DNA of 64,000 bases from Parvularcula dongshanensis (GCF_014199615.1 NZ_JACHOB010000001.1:310001-374000), one strand, 5' to 3'. Shown: positions 37,672 to 47,102, counted from the first letter of the stretch. The notes: generated by a model from the sequence alone, not told the origin. Numbers and translations: made by a program.

Positions 37672-39195
37672 GTGGTGACGCCAGAGCGGAGCGATCCCCC
37701 TAGGGTTCTTCGGACGGTGCCGCTGTGGTTGTTCGGGAGCGTCGTCCTGCTCGGCCTCTTCGTGCTGATCGCCGGTTGGGGACTCGGCGCGGACGTCGCG
37801 CGGCGCATCGTGCCCCGCTACGCGGCGATGGTGCCGAGCACCGCGTTCTCCTTCGTGCTGACCGGCGGTGCGGCCTTCTACGCGGTGAAGCGAGACGGCA
37901 GCCGCGCGGCGCGGCGCGCGCTGCTCATCGTCGCCATCGCCGTCGCAGCGATCGCGGCGACGAACATCGGCGCGCTTCTGCTGACCACGGCGACGGGCCT
38001 CGACGCGCTGCTGCATTCCGATACGCGCTCTTCGGGCGTCGCGGGGACCGCCAGCGCCACGGCTCTTTGCTTTCTCCTGGCGAGCGGCGCGCTGCTGCGC
38101 CTCCGGCGAGCGGGGGCCCGGACCTCGGACCTTCCGCTGACGGCCTTCGCCACGGTCGGGCTCGTCCTCAGCCTGACCGCGGCCACGGGCTACGCCTTCG
38201 ATACCGACGCGCTCTACGAGGTGTCGATCTTCACCGCGATGGCACTGCACACGGCGCTCGGCTTCGCGATGCTCTTCTCGGGCCTTCTCCTGGCAAAACT
38301 CCAGGCCAGTTGGGTCCGTCTCCTCATCGGTCCGGGCACGGGCAGCGCCGGTGCGCGCAGGCTGTTCCCCGTCATCGTCGCGCTGCCCTTCGTCCTCTGC
38401 CTCGCCACCTTATGGCTGACCCGGAACGGCGTCTTCGGCCCCAACTTCCGGCTCAGCGTGCTCGCCATCGTCATGACGGTCGTCCTGGCCGTGGCGGTCT
38501 TGAGCAACGCTGCGAGAGAGAACCTGGCCGAGGCGAGGCAGGATGCGCTGACCCGCAACCTCCAGGTCACGATCGGCGAGCGCGACCTCCTGCTTCGCGA
38601 GGTCTACCATCGGGTGAAGAACAACCTTCAGCAGATCAACGGCCTGCTCGCGATCGAGGCGGCGGGGGTCGACAGCGAGGACGCACGCCGCGCCTTCGAC
38701 GCGACGTCCCGGCGCGTCCAAGCGCTCGGCACCGTTCACAGGCTCCTCATCGCCTCGCCGAGCCTGACCGAGTTCCGGGCCGAGCCCTTCCTCGACGAGC
38801 TTTGCCAGAACCTCGCCTCGGGTCAGGACGCCGCCGGCCGAGGCGTCACGGTCGAGGTCGAGGCGGCGGAGGTGCCGCTGCCCATCGATCTGTCCATCGC
38901 GCTCGGCCTCATCGTCAACGAACTCGTCACCAACGCCCTCGCGCACGCCTTTCCGGACGGCGGCACGGTCACCGTTCGCCTGACCCGAACGCGCGAGGGC
39001 GAAGGCATCCTCACGGTCGAGGATGACGGGACCGGCGGCGCCGCGAACGCGAAAGAGGCGGCCGGAACCGGAACGCTGATCGTGGACGGCCTCGTCCGTC
39101 AGCTCGAGGCGAGCCTGACCACCTCAGGCGAAGACGGGACGAGAACCCGGATCGTCATACCTAAGGGTATGATGGAAGGAAGTCCCCATGTCTGA
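37672..39195 (+). CDS. HisKA_2-type sensor histidine kinase with seven-helix membrane domain
   Basis: The 507-residue protein, starting at GTG 37672, has about seven hydrophobic segments in the first 280 residues. The HisKA_2 phosphoacceptor segment [14 protein letters not shown] follows (His313). The HATPase has the N-box [16 protein letters not shown] and D-box [11 protein letters not shown]/HisKA_2 kinases feed PhyR in the general stress response. Its stop overlaps the response-regulator start by eight bases. The signal sensed is unknown. Confidence 0.88.
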   Translation: MVTPERSDPPRVLRTVPLWLFGSVVLLGLFVLIAGWGLGADVARRIVPRYAAMVPSTAFSFVLTGGAAFYAVKRDGSRAARRALLIVAIAVAAIAATNIGALLLTTATGLDALLHSDTRSSGVAGTASATALCFLLASGALLRLRRAGARTSDLPLTAFATVGLVLSLTAATGYAFDTDALYEVSIFTAMALHTALGFAMLFSGLLLAKLQASWVRLLIGPGTGSAGARRLFPVIVALPFVLCLATLWLTRNGVFGPNFRLSVLAIVMTVVLAVAVLSNAARENLAEARQDALTRNLQVTIGERDLLLREVYHRVKNNLQQINGLLAIEAAGVDSEDARRAFDATSRRVQALGTVHRLLIASPSLTEFRAEPFLDELCQNLASGQDAAGRGVTVEVEAAEVPLPIDLSIALGLIVNELVTNALAHAFPDGGTVTVRLTRTREGEGILTVEDDGTGGAANAKEAAGTGTLIVDGLVRQLEASLTTSGEDGTRTRIVIPKGMMEGSPHV

Positions 39196-39553
39196 AGCCA
39201 AAACGGTCGTGATCGTCGAGGACGAGTTCCTGATCGCGAACTACCTCGACGGGCTCTGCAAGCAGATGAGCGTCGAGGTCCTCGGCCTGGCCGCGAAGGC
39301 CGACGAGGCGTTGTCCCTCATCTCGGAAACGAAGCCTCAGTACATCCTGATGGACGTGAGGTTGCAGGGAAGGCGCGACGGCGTGGACGTCTCCAACGCC
39401 GTGCATGCGGAGAGGCCGGAGACCCGGATCGTCTTCATCACCGGTTCGAACGAGCCCCCGACGCTCGACCGTATCAATACGGACGATCCGTTCCGCGTCC
39501 TCATCAAGCCGATCAACCCGAGCGAGCTGCGCGAGGCCTTCGGCCTCGACTGA
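39188..39553 (+). CDS. Single-domain response regulator
   Basis: The 121-residue receiver domain has acidic residues EDE (11-13), phosphoacceptor Asp56 in LMDVRLQG, the T/S switch in FITGSNEP near 83-90, and Lys107 in VLIKPI. There is no output domain, so it acts as a phosphate shuttle or by protein binding. It overlaps the kinase gene. Similar single-domain regulators (for example SdrG) participate in the general stress phosphorelay of alphaproteobacteria, so a link to the PhyR encoded 15 kb away is plausible but unproven. Confidence 0.9.
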   Translation: MSEAKTVVIVEDEFLIANYLDGLCKQMSVEVLGLAAKADEALSLISETKPQYILMDVRLQGRRDGVDVSNAVHAERPETRIVFITGSNEPPTLDRINTDDPFRVLIKPINPSELREAFGLD

Positions 39554-39578
39554 CCCGCGCCCGCCCGGGCGGTGCCGA

Positions 39579-41495
39579 TCACTCCGGCCGCGACTTGACG
39601 CGTTTGAACGGTTTCGCCTTGCCGGGGCGCTTGCGCGGACCGGCGCCGTCGGCGGCCGTCCTGACCTTCTTCTGGCCAGCGGTCTTGCCCGCCTGCTTCG
39701 GCTTCCTCTTGAAGCCGGGGGCGTCGGCATCGGCGGACCACGGCTTTGCGACCGAGGTCGGCTCGCCGTCCGGCTGCACCTTCGGTTCGGGCTTCGCCTT
39801 CTTCTCGTAGGGCGGCTTGCTGCGCGTGCCGGTCTTCGGGTGCGGCTTCTCGGGGCGCCTTTGCGCCGGGCCGCGAGGGACGTACTGCTCGGGCGGCGGC
39901 GGCCCGTCGGCCCGTCGGACGTTGATGCCGTCCTCTAGGCGCCCGGCCTTCCCGATCCTCTCCAGGAAGTCCGACGCGCCCTCGGCGTCCAGCTGCACGT
40001 AGGTTTCGTCCTCGCGCACGCGGATCGCGCCGATCGCGGTCTTGCTCATCGGTCCCGACTTGCAGAGCATCGGCAGGAGCCAGCGCGGCTCGGCCCGCTT
40101 GGTACGGCCGACCGACAGGACGACCCAGACCGCGTCCTCGATCTCCTTGCGCGGCTTCCGCTCGCGCGGCGCGTCCAGGGGTTCGACCTCGGAGAGTTCC
40201 TCGGGCGCGGAGCGGCCGGCGCGGTGCAGACGAACGAGCGCCGCGGCGAGGTGCTCGGCGGAGTACTCATCCGCGATCTTGCGGACGAGGTCCGTGACCT
40301 CCGTCGGCGCCTCGGTCAGTGCGGGGTCGGCGAGCAGGCGCTCGTCGTCCTTCGCTTCGACCTCTTCCGCGCTCGGCGGGGTGCCCCACTCGGCCGTCAC
40401 CTTCGCGTCGCCGAGCAGGCGCTCGACGCGGCGCCGGGCGCGCGGCGGCACGATCAGGACCGAGGTCCCTTTGCGGCCGGCCCTGCCGGTGCGGCCCGAG
40501 CGGTGCAACAGGCCCTCCTGGTTCTTCGGCAGGTCGGCGTGGATGACAAGCTCGAGGCCCGGAAGGTCGATGCCGCGCGCCGCCACGTCCGTCGCGACGC
40601 AGACCCGCGCCCGTCCGTCCCGCATGGCCTGGAGCGCGGCGGTACGCGCCTTCTGGTCGAGCTCGCCCGAGAGAGAGACGACCGAGAAGCCTCGGTTGCC
40701 GAGGCGGCTCGACAGCCGGGCCACCGCCGCGCGGGTCGAGCAGAAGACGATCGCGTTCGGCGCCTCGTAGTAACGCAGCGTGTTGATGATGGCGCGCTCC
40801 GCGTCGTGCTGCGCGGTGACGAGCGCACGGTAGGCGATGTCGGTGTGCTGGCGGCTCGGCCCGCTGGCCGAGATCCTGAGCGCGTCGTTCTGATAGCGGC
40901 TCGCGAGCTTCGCGATCCCGCCGCCGACGGTCGCGGAGAACATCAGCGTCCGGCGCTCTTCGGGGCAGGCCTCGAGGATCGCTTCGAGCTCCTCGCGGAA
41001 CCCGAGATCGAGCATCTCGTCCGCTTCGTCGAGGACGACGGCCCTCAGCGCCGACAGGTCGAGCGAGCCGCGGCTGACGTGATCGACGAGGCGCCCCGGC
41101 GTGCCGACGACGATGTGGGCGCCGCCCGCCAAGGCCCGCCGCTCGTCGCGCATGTCCATGCCGCCGACGCAGGTCGCGATGACGGCCCCCGCCTCGCGGT
41201 AGAGCCAGGTCAGCTCGCGCGCGACCTGCAGCGCGAGCTCACGCGTCGGCGCGACGGCGAGCGCGAGCGGCGGCCCCGCCGCGTGCAACCGGTCCGCCCC
41301 CCGCAGGAGGTCCGGTCCGACGGCGAGCCCGAAGGCGACGGTCTTCCCCGACCCCGTCTGGGCGGAGACCAGGAGGTCGCGGCCTGCGACCTCGGGCGCG
41401 AGCATCGCCTCCTGGACGTCGGTCAGCGTGTCGTAGCCCTTGGCGTCGAGCGCGTTCGAGAGGGCGGGCGGAAGGCCCTGAGCGGGTTCGGTCAT
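39579..41495 (-). CDS. DEAD-box RNA helicase, DeaD/DbpA-type
   Basis: The 638-residue helicase has all motifs: Q-motif region, AQTGSGKT (I), PTRELALQ (Ia), DEADEMLDLGF (II), SATV (III), VATDVAARGIDLP and HRSGRTGRAGRKG (V-VI). After the core comes a DbpA-like RNA-binding domain (SVGRTKRAEPRWLLPMLC; IGAIRVREDETYVQLD) and a basic, Pro/Lys-rich tail. It is probably involved in ribosome assembly or cold adaptation. A 12-base-pair hairpin sits 21 bases upstream of the ATG, suggesting regulation at the leader. Confidence 0.94.
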   Translation of the reverse strand: MTEPAQGLPPALSNALDAKGYDTLTDVQEAMLAPEVAGRDLLVSAQTGSGKTVAFGLAVGPDLLRGADRLHAAGPPLALAVAPTRELALQVARELTWLYREAGAVIATCVGGMDMRDERRALAGGAHIVVGTPGRLVDHVSRGSLDLSALRAVVLDEADEMLDLGFREELEAILEACPEERRTLMFSATVGGGIAKLASRYQNDALRISASGPSRQHTDIAYRALVTAQHDAERAIINTLRYYEAPNAIVFCSTRAAVARLSSRLGNRGFSVVSLSGELDQKARTAALQAMRDGRARVCVATDVAARGIDLPGLELVIHADLPKNQEGLLHRSGRTGRAGRKGTSVLIVPPRARRRVERLLGDAKVTAEWGTPPSAEEVEAKDDERLLADPALTEAPTEVTDLVRKIADEYSAEHLAAALVRLHRAGRSAPEELSEVEPLDAPRERKPRKEIEDAVWVVLSVGRTKRAEPRWLLPMLCKSGPMSKTAIGAIRVREDETYVQLDAEGASDFLERIGKAGRLEDGINVRRADGPPPPEQYVPRGPAQRRPEKPHPKTGTRSKPPYEKKAKPEPKVQPDGEPTSVAKPWSADADAPGFKRKPKQAGKTAGQKKVRTAADGAGPRKRPGKAKPFKRVKSRPE

Positions 41496-41836
41496 TCGGG
41501 GTCTCGGAATGCAAAGCGGCCCCGGGCGTCGCCGCCCGGGGCCGGTGTCGGGTGACGCAGCTACGCCAAAGGGCGACGAATTGCGACCCCTGCGCGTCGA
41601 CGCGCCTCAGGCGGGGTCCGTCCCTGCCGCGCTGCAGCGCGAACGGCGCGCTCATCGCGCGGCGACGCCTCGCGGAAGGGGCGGATCGCATCCCGCGCGC
41701 GCTCGGGAAAGCCGATTCATGCAAGTCGCGCCGCGCCCGGCGCGGGCCTGCTGTCGCCCCTGCCAAAGGGTCCGAAGCTGCGGTAGGGCCTTGGCAAAAC
41801 GCGCTCAGACGCGCGCGCTCTACGATGGAGGCCTAG
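41496..41836. other. Divergent non-coding region between the helicase and glutamate dehydrogenase genes
   Basis: No gene is visible; open frames here are GC-rich shadows. It holds a strong hairpin close to the helicase start and several GC-rich inverted repeats near 41620-41690. The gdh ribosome site (GGAGG) is at 41826-41830. Promoters for both directions must lie here, but I could not define a -35/-10 pair with confidence. Confidence 0.45.
41517..41544 (-). promoter_or_regulatory. 12-base-pair GNRA hairpin in the helicase leader
   Basis: CGGCCCCGGGCG (41517-41528) pairs perfectly with CGCCCGGGGCCG (41533-41544). On the minus strand the loop is GCGA, a stable GNRA tetraloop. It ends 21 bases before the helicase ATG and is followed by CTTTGCATTCC. 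It could be a helicase-responsive leader (autoregulation), an attenuator or a Rho-independent terminator of an upstream transcript. Confidence 0.6.
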
Positions 41837-43261
41837 ATGTCCCGACCGACCCACCACCGCGAGATGACCTTCCGCGAGTCGACCGACATGATGTTCGATC
41901 GCGCGGCGGCGCACTTGGACGTGTCCGACGGCCTCAAGCACAAGATCAAGGTCTGCAACTCGGTCTACACGGTGCGCTTCGGCGTCCGCCTGCGCGGCGA
42001 CATCCACACCTTCACGGGCTACCGGGCCGTGCACTCCGAGCATGTCGAGCCGGTCAAGGGCGGCATCCGCTACGCGATGTCGGTCAACCAGGACGAGGTC
42101 GAGGCCCTCGCCGCGCTGATGACCTACAAGTGCGCCCTCGTCACGGTCCCCTTCGGCGGCTCCAAGGGCGGCCTGACCTTGAACCCGCGCGAGTGGGACG
42201 AGGACGAACTCGAGCGGATCACGCGCCGCTTTACCTACGAGCTCGCCAAGCGCGACCTCATCCACCCCAGCCAGAACGTGCCCGCCCCCGACATGGGCAC
42301 GGGCGAGCGCGAGATGGCGTGGATGGCCGACGCCTATAACCGCCTCCACCCGACCGACATCGACGCGCGCGCCTGCGTCACCGGCAAGCCGCTCCATGCG
42401 GGCGGGATTGCGGGCCGCGTCGAGGCGACGGGCAGAGGCGTGCAGTTCGCGCTGCACGAGTTCTTCCGCCATCCCGAAGACTTGCGCGACGCGAACCTCG
42501 AAGGCGAGCTCGAGGGCAAGAGCGTCATCGTCCAGGGCCTCGGCAATGTCGGCTACCACGCCGCGAAGTTCCTGTCGGAGGAGGACGGCGCCAAGATCGT
42601 CGCGGTCGCCGAGTTCGACGGCGCGATCGTCGACGAGAACGGCATCGACATCGAAGGCCTCAAGACCTGGATCAACACCAATGGCGGCGTGAAGGGCTAT
42701 CCGCACGGCCGCTGGGTCGAGGACTCCGCGGCCGTCCTCGAGATGCCGTGCGACATCCTCATCCCGGCTGCCGTCGAGGGTTCGATCAACTCGGGCAACG
42801 CCGCGCGGATCGAGGCGAAGATGATCATCGAGGCCGCGAACGGCCCCATCACCGCCAACGCCGACACCATCCTTCGCGAGAAGGGCGTCTTCATCATCCC
42901 CGACATGTACGCCAACGCCGGCGGCGTGACGGTCTCCTACTTCGAGTGGGTGAAGAACCTCAGCCACATCCGCTTCGGCCGGATGCAGCGGCGCGAGGAG
43001 GAGAAGCGCAACCGCATGCTCCTCGCCGAGCTCGAGAGCATCACCGGCAAGAAGTTCTCCGACGCCTTCCGCCTGCGCTTCGAGCGGGGCGCGGACGAAC
43101 TCGACCTCGTCCGCTCCGGCCTCGACGACACCATGCGCACCGCCTACGGCAACATGCGCACCGCCTGGCGGGAGAAGGACGGCATCGAGGACCTGCGCAC
43201 GGCGGCCTACTACGTCGCGCTGCAGGACGTGGCGACGAGCTACCGCTCCTTAGGCCTCTAA
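41837..43261 (+). CDS. Glu/Leu/Phe/Val-type glutamate dehydrogenase
   Basis: The 474-residue enzyme belongs to the GdhA/ELFV family. Substrate and catalytic motifs include VEPVKGGIRYA near 72-82, TYKCALVTVPFGGSKGGL (catalytic Lys) near 96-113, and the Rossmann GLGNVGYHAAKF near 234-245. Position and length suggest NAD(P)-linked glutamate dehydrogenase. The ribosome site GGAGG is seven bases upstream. It converges with the anti-sigma gene with only four bases between the stops. Confidence 0.93.
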   Translation: MSRPTHHREMTFRESTDMMFDRAAAHLDVSDGLKHKIKVCNSVYTVRFGVRLRGDIHTFTGYRAVHSEHVEPVKGGIRYAMSVNQDEVEALAALMTYKCALVTVPFGGSKGGLTLNPREWDEDELERITRRFTYELAKRDLIHPSQNVPAPDMGTGEREMAWMADAYNRLHPTDIDARACVTGKPLHAGGIAGRVEATGRGVQFALHEFFRHPEDLRDANLEGELEGKSVIVQGLGNVGYHAAKFLSEEDGAKIVAVAEFDGAIVDENGIDIEGLKTWINTNGGVKGYPHGRWVEDSAAVLEMPCDILIPAAVEGSINSGNAARIEAKMIIEAANGPITANADTILREKGVFIIPDMYANAGGVTVSYFEWVKNLSHIRFGRMQRREEEKRNRMLLAELESITGKKFSDAFRLRFERGADELDLVRSGLDDTMRTAYGNMRTAWREKDGIEDLRTAAYYVALQDVATSYRSLGL

Positions 43262-43265
43262 GGCG

Positions 43266-44000
43266 TCAGAGCGGCTCGACCTGACCGGCGGCGACCACGG
43301 GTCCCGTCGGCAGGCCCGTCGGCGAGCCGCCCGGCGGCTCCAGGCTGATCGCGAGGCTGGGCAGCGTCCCCGCCGCTTCGGCGAGCGGCCCCAGGTCCAG
43401 CGTCAGCGTGTTGTCCGTGTTCGGAACGAGGACGCCGAGCGAGACAGGATCTCCGCCCTCGGGCAGCAGCCAGAGCTGCACGGCGCGGCCGCCCGCTTCG
43501 ATCGAGCTCGGATCCACCCTGAGAACCCCGGTCGGCAGGTCGAGCCGAACGAGGACCGGCGCCTGGGCGTCGGTCGGCGACAGCACTGCGACGTAAGGGG
43601 GCGTCGTCTCCGCCGCCGCCTGAGGGACGGGCTCCTCCGTAGGCGGCGCGCCGAACCGGGTCATGAGGAGGCCAAACTCGACGACGGCGACGAGGCCGAG
43701 CGCGGTGGCCGCGACCTGCCACGCCCGAGCGCCCCTCGCGCGGCTACCCGCCATCGGCAGGTCGTCGTTCGCGCCGAGCGCCGCCTCGACGCGGTTCTTC
43801 AGCGCCGAGGGGGGCTCTACCTCGGCGACCGCCTCGCCGAACCGCGCGAAGACGATCTGCCAGCGCGCGATCTCGGCGGCGAGAGGCTCGTCCGTCCGCG
43901 CACGGTCGTCGACCGCCCGCGCCTCCTCGGCCGGCAGCAGGCCGAGAACGCGCTCGGCGGCGAGCACGCCGTCGTCGCGAAGGTCTTCGGTCTCGCTCAT
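43266..44000 (-). CDS. Anti-sigma factor, RskA-like
   Basis: I use ATG at 44000, which overlaps the sigma-factor stop by four bases (ATGA). The 244-residue protein has a cytoplasmic N-terminal anti-sigma domain (LAAERVLGLLPAEEARAV; EIARWQIVFARFGEA), one membrane helix near 94-114, and a periplasmic RskA-type beta domain (GGRAVQLWLLPEGGDPVSLG). Such proteins hold the partner ECF sigma at the membrane until a signal triggers release. It is co-translated with the sigma gene. Confidence 0.88.
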   Translation of the reverse strand: MSETEDLRDDGVLAAERVLGLLPAEEARAVDDRARTDEPLAAEIARWQIVFARFGEAVAEVEPPSALKNRVEAALGANDDLPMAGSRARGARAWQVAATALGLVAVVEFGLLMTRFGAPPTEEPVPQAAAETTPPYVAVLSPTDAQAPVLVRLDLPTGVLRVDPSSIEAGGRAVQLWLLPEGGDPVSLGVLVPNTDNTLTLDLGPLAEAAGTLPSLAISLEPPGGSPTGLPTGPVVAAGQVEPL

Positions 44001-44578
44001 GACCGCTCCTCCACGCCGCGCCCCTCGAGGCAGTCCCTGAGGGCCGATAGGCTGCGGCGTACCCAGCTCTTCAACGTTCCTTCCGGATGACCGGTGGTCT
44101 CCGCCATCTCCGCATAGGTCGAACCGGCGAAGTAGGCATCTCTGATCGCCGATGCCCGCTCCTGCGGCAGCATGTCCAGACAGTCGTGGAGTGTCGAGAC
44201 CTCGGCGGCGTGCAGGATCGCCTGCTCGGGCGTCGGCACGGGAAGCGGTACGACCGTGCCGTGCGGCGCGTCGCGCAGGTCGGGCTTGCGGTCCACGATC
44301 CGCCGGCGGCGGCGCCGGTCGATGGCCGAGTTGCGCGTGATCGAGATCAGCCAAGCCAGCGGCGGACCGGCCTGCGGTCCGTAGCGGTCGGCGTAGCGCC
44401 AGACCTTGACGTAGGCTTCCTGCAACGCCTCCTCGGCTTCGGCCGCGTCGCCCAGGACCTGAAGGCTGACGCCGTAAAGGCGTGGGGCCGTCGCGTCGTA
44501 GAGAAGGGAGAAGGCGGCGCGGTCACGCGCCCCCGCCCGCTGCAGGAGCACCGCCAGATCTTCTCTCGCGCCCGTCAC
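43997..44578 (-). CDS. ECF sigma factor, SigK-like
   Basis: The open frame extends to 44824, but ECF proteins are about 190 residues and a GTG at 44578 with GGGAAGGGA upstream gives 193. Region 2 (AFSLLYDATAPRLYGVSLQVLGD; EEALQEAYVKVWRYAD) and region 4 (LDMLPQERASAIRDAYFAGSTYAEMAE, then EGTLKSWVRRSLSAL) are clear. Pairing with an RskA-like anti-sigma and divergence from a DUF4394 gene match ECF19/SigK loci. It likely drives its own operon and the DUF4394 gene. Confidence 0.9.
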   Translation of the reverse strand: MTGAREDLAVLLQRAGARDRAAFSLLYDATAPRLYGVSLQVLGDAAEAEEALQEAYVKVWRYADRYGPQAGPPLAWLISITRNSAIDRRRRRRIVDRKPDLRDAPHGTVVPLPVPTPEQAILHAAEVSTLHDCLDMLPQERASAIRDAYFAGSTYAEMAETTGHPEGTLKSWVRRSLSALRDCLEGRGVEERS

Positions 44579-44731
44579 CGCAGCGTCCCTTCCCAATCTT
44601 TCCTGCCGTCGAAACAGCATTCCCGTCGGAAGGCAACGACCGAGAACAGCCAAACTGCGGCCATCCTTGCGAAGCAAAGCCTCATCACCGCGAAACCAGC
44701 CTGCGCCGCGCATCGTATACGAAGCCGATGC

Positions 44732-44760
44732 CCATCCGGTTGCACAGTAAACGTCACGAT
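44732..44760 (+). promoter_or_regulatory. Candidate SigK-type promoter for the DUF4394 gene
   Basis: CCATCC (44732-44737), 17 bases, then CACGAT (44755-44760). The first element matches the SigK/ECF19 -35 consensus CCATCC; the second is similar to the CCGAAT-type -10. It lies about 120 bases upstream of the DUF4394 start, inside the divergent intergenic region. The match is suggestive rather than proven. Confidence 0.4.
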
Positions 44761-44878
44761 GTTCGCAAAAACTGCTTTTAGCATCCACTTGAGCGTTCGT
44801 GATTCTTCTCTGCGGCTTCGGCATGACACGAGGCGTCAGGGCGCGCCGCGCCGGAGAGAGTAGAGAGGAGAACGCTCC

Positions 44879-45790
44879 GTGAAGAACCTGACCAAAAGTC
44901 TGCTAGTCACCGCCGGCCTTACCGCGTTCGGCGCGACCGGCGCGCACGCCGCGCACATGGCGTACACGCTCGGCAACAACGGCAACACGCTCGTCACCTT
45001 CGCCCCGGACGGGTCGGGCGTGGCGACCGCCATGGCGATCACGGGGACGAACCTGCCCTCGCTCGACGCCATCACCTACCGGCCGGAGACGGGGCAGCTC
45101 TACGGCTTCTCCTCCGACGACGATCAGTTCTGGATCATCGATCCGAGCACCGGCGCCGCGACGGCGGCCTTCGCTTCCGACATCGACGTCCTGACCAACG
45201 TCGTCAGCATGGACTTCAACCCGACGCTCGACGCCGTCCGGCTCGTAACCGATGCGGGCGACAACCTCGTCTACAACCCCAACGCCGGTACGATCACGCG
45301 GGTTAACGACCTGACCTATGACGAGGGCTACGACCCCGCGCTCGCCGAGCCGCTGCCGGTCGGCAACGGCTACACGAACCAGATCGGACAGGCCGAGGCG
45401 CAGGCGCTCGGGACGACCCAGTACGTGCTCGACGCGCAGACCGACACGATCGGCGTCCTCAACAACAATGACGGCGACATCGACTTCAGGGGCGACGTCG
45501 GGACGGACTTCACCGCGACCGGCGGATTCGACGTGTTCACCGCCCCCGACGGAAGCAACATCGGCTACGCGCTTCTGACCGGCAATGACGGCACCGCGTT
45601 CTACGAGGTGGACCTCGGCAGCTTCGTCTTCACCCGGCTCTTCGAGACGACCGACGAGTACGGCGTTTTGACCAGCCTCGCCGTCTTCGTGCCCGACATG
45701 GCGCCGGTTCCCGTACCGGCGGCAGGCCTCTTGTTCCTGACCGGGGCGGGCGGCTTCGCCGCGATGCGCCGCAGGAAGAAGACGGCGTAG
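44879..45790 (+). CDS. DUF4394 exported protein with VPLPA-CTERM-like sorting signal
   Basis: The 303-residue protein (GTG start, ribosome site GAGGAGAA) has a signal peptide cleaved after AHA (about 24). Most of it is the DUF4394 beta-propeller-like domain, with repeats such as LPSLDAITYRPETGQLYGF and VVSMDFNPTLDAVRLV and a glycine/asparagine-rich periplasmic character. The C-terminus VPVPAAG, a hydrophobic helix and RRRKKTA forms a VPLPA/PEP-CTERM-type sorting tail, predicting exosortase handling. It diverges from the SigK/RskA pair, a known association. No exosortase gene is nearby. Confidence 0.88.
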   Translation: MKNLTKSLLVTAGLTAFGATGAHAAHMAYTLGNNGNTLVTFAPDGSGVATAMAITGTNLPSLDAITYRPETGQLYGFSSDDDQFWIIDPSTGAATAAFASDIDVLTNVVSMDFNPTLDAVRLVTDAGDNLVYNPNAGTITRVNDLTYDEGYDPALAEPLPVGNGYTNQIGQAEAQALGTTQYVLDAQTDTIGVLNNNDGDIDFRGDVGTDFTATGGFDVFTAPDGSNIGYALLTGNDGTAFYEVDLGSFVFTRLFETTDEYGVLTSLAVFVPDMAPVPVPAAGLLFLTGAGGFAAMRRRKKTA

Positions 45791-45813
45791 GCCGCCTTCG
45801 GCGAGCCGAGTGC

Positions 45814-45837
45814 GAAGGGCGCCTCAGGGCGCCCTTC
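45814..45837. terminator. Bidirectional terminator between DUF4394 and GT4 genes
   Basis: GAAGGGCGCC (45814-45823) and GGCGCCCTTC (45828-45837) form a 10-base-pair stem with a 4-base loop, followed by TTCGTTC on the plus strand. It separates two converging genes only about 50 bases apart. Confidence 0.78.
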
Positions 45838-45842
45838 TTCGT

Positions 45843-47054
45843 TCAGGCGCCGGTCAGACCCGCGAACCAGACCTTCTTCGCGGGGTAGACGTCGCGCGCG
45901 GCGTAGCTTTCGAGGATGGTCCGCCGGGCGGCCGCTCTCAGGGGCGCGAGCTCGTCCCTGCGCGCGAGCGTGTCCTCGAGGGCGTCCGCAAGGGCCTCGG
46001 CGTCGCGGTGGTCCGCCAAGACGGCGTTCTCGCCGTGCCGCATGACTTCCCGCACCGGCGCCGTGTCCGAGGCGAGCATTAGGCACCCGGCGCTCATCGC
46101 CTCCATCGACGACCAGGAGAGGACGAAGGGCACGGTGAGGTAGGCATGGACGCCGGAGACCTGAAGCACACGGAGGTAGTCGCGCCGCCCCAAGAGCCCC
46201 GTAAAGCAGATGCGGGCCGGGTCGAGGTCCAACTCTTCGAGCGCGACCTCCTTGTAGGTCTTCCCGGAAGGATGCTTCCGTCCGTAGGCGACGCGGTCCT
46301 CGCCAACGACGATCGCGCGAAGGTTCGGCCTTCGCTTCTGGACGGTCGCGAGCGCCGCCATGAACTCGGGAAACCCCCGATACGGCTCCATGCCGCGCGC
46401 GACGTAGGTGACGACCTCGTCGCCCTTGCGGAAGGTGTGCTGCCCGAAGGTGACGGGGCCGGGGTCGCCGGGCGCATAGGTCTCCGTGTCGATCCCGTCA
46501 TGGAGCACGGTCAGCTTCGGCCGGAAGAGCGAAGGGAACTGGCTCGCCTGATAGCGCGTCGGCACGAGGCCCGCCTCGCAGGCGGTGAGGTCGGTCAGGA
46601 TCGGCGCGTTGCGCGTGCGCTCGCGGGCGCGCTCGAGCGGCGGGCGGTCGGGGCCCGACAGGAAGGTGATGTCGTCCGCGTCCCCCCGATAGTACCACTC
46701 GAAGTAGCCCACGTAAGGAACGTCGGACCAGACGTCCTTCAGGTACATGCCGGGGCCCCAGCCCGAATGGGCGACGATCAGGTCGGGCCTGTAGCCCTTC
46801 TTGTCGCGCAGGAGCGTTCCGACCTCGACGGCCGAAGCGCCCGTGACGACGGCCTTGGTCGCGCCTGCGAGGAAGGGGTGAGGTTTGAGGTCCTTCGGCA
46901 TCTCCCGGTCGCGATAGACGACCGTTTCGATCCCGTCGGCCTTGGCGCCCTGGCGCTGGGTCATGAAGGTGACCTGCCAGCCCTCGCCCGCGAGGTACTG
47001 GCCGATGGCGCCGAACTGGGCCGGAAAGTTGTTGTGGAGGAAGAGGATCTTCAT
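45843..47054 (-). CDS. Glycosyltransferase family 4 protein
   Basis: The 403-residue GT-B enzyme starts MKILFLHNNFPAQFGAIGQY, a Rossmann start typical of GT4 sugar transferases. It has a C-terminal donor domain with FVLSWSSMEAMSAGCLMLASD and DTAPVREVMRHGENAVLAD, the E-x7-E-like region of GT4. It resembles GT4 members in exopolysaccharide loci, including ones found near heparinase/CapD genes. Donor and acceptor cannot be told. The start follows 48 bases after a small unknown gene in the same direction. Confidence 0.85.
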   Translation of the reverse strand: MKILFLHNNFPAQFGAIGQYLAGEGWQVTFMTQRQGAKADGIETVVYRDREMPKDLKPHPFLAGATKAVVTGASAVEVGTLLRDKKGYRPDLIVAHSGWGPGMYLKDVWSDVPYVGYFEWYYRGDADDITFLSGPDRPPLERARERTRNAPILTDLTACEAGLVPTRYQASQFPSLFRPKLTVLHDGIDTETYAPGDPGPVTFGQHTFRKGDEVVTYVARGMEPYRGFPEFMAALATVQKRRPNLRAIVVGEDRVAYGRKHPSGKTYKEVALEELDLDPARICFTGLLGRRDYLRVLQVSGVHAYLTVPFVLSWSSMEAMSAGCLMLASDTAPVREVMRHGENAVLADHRDAEALADALEDTLARRDELAPLRAAARRTILESYAARDVYPAKKVWFAGLTGA

Positions 47055-47102
47055 CGCCTCGGCTCCGCTCGCATCTGACGGCCCGTCCTAGCCTCGGCGA
47101 GG

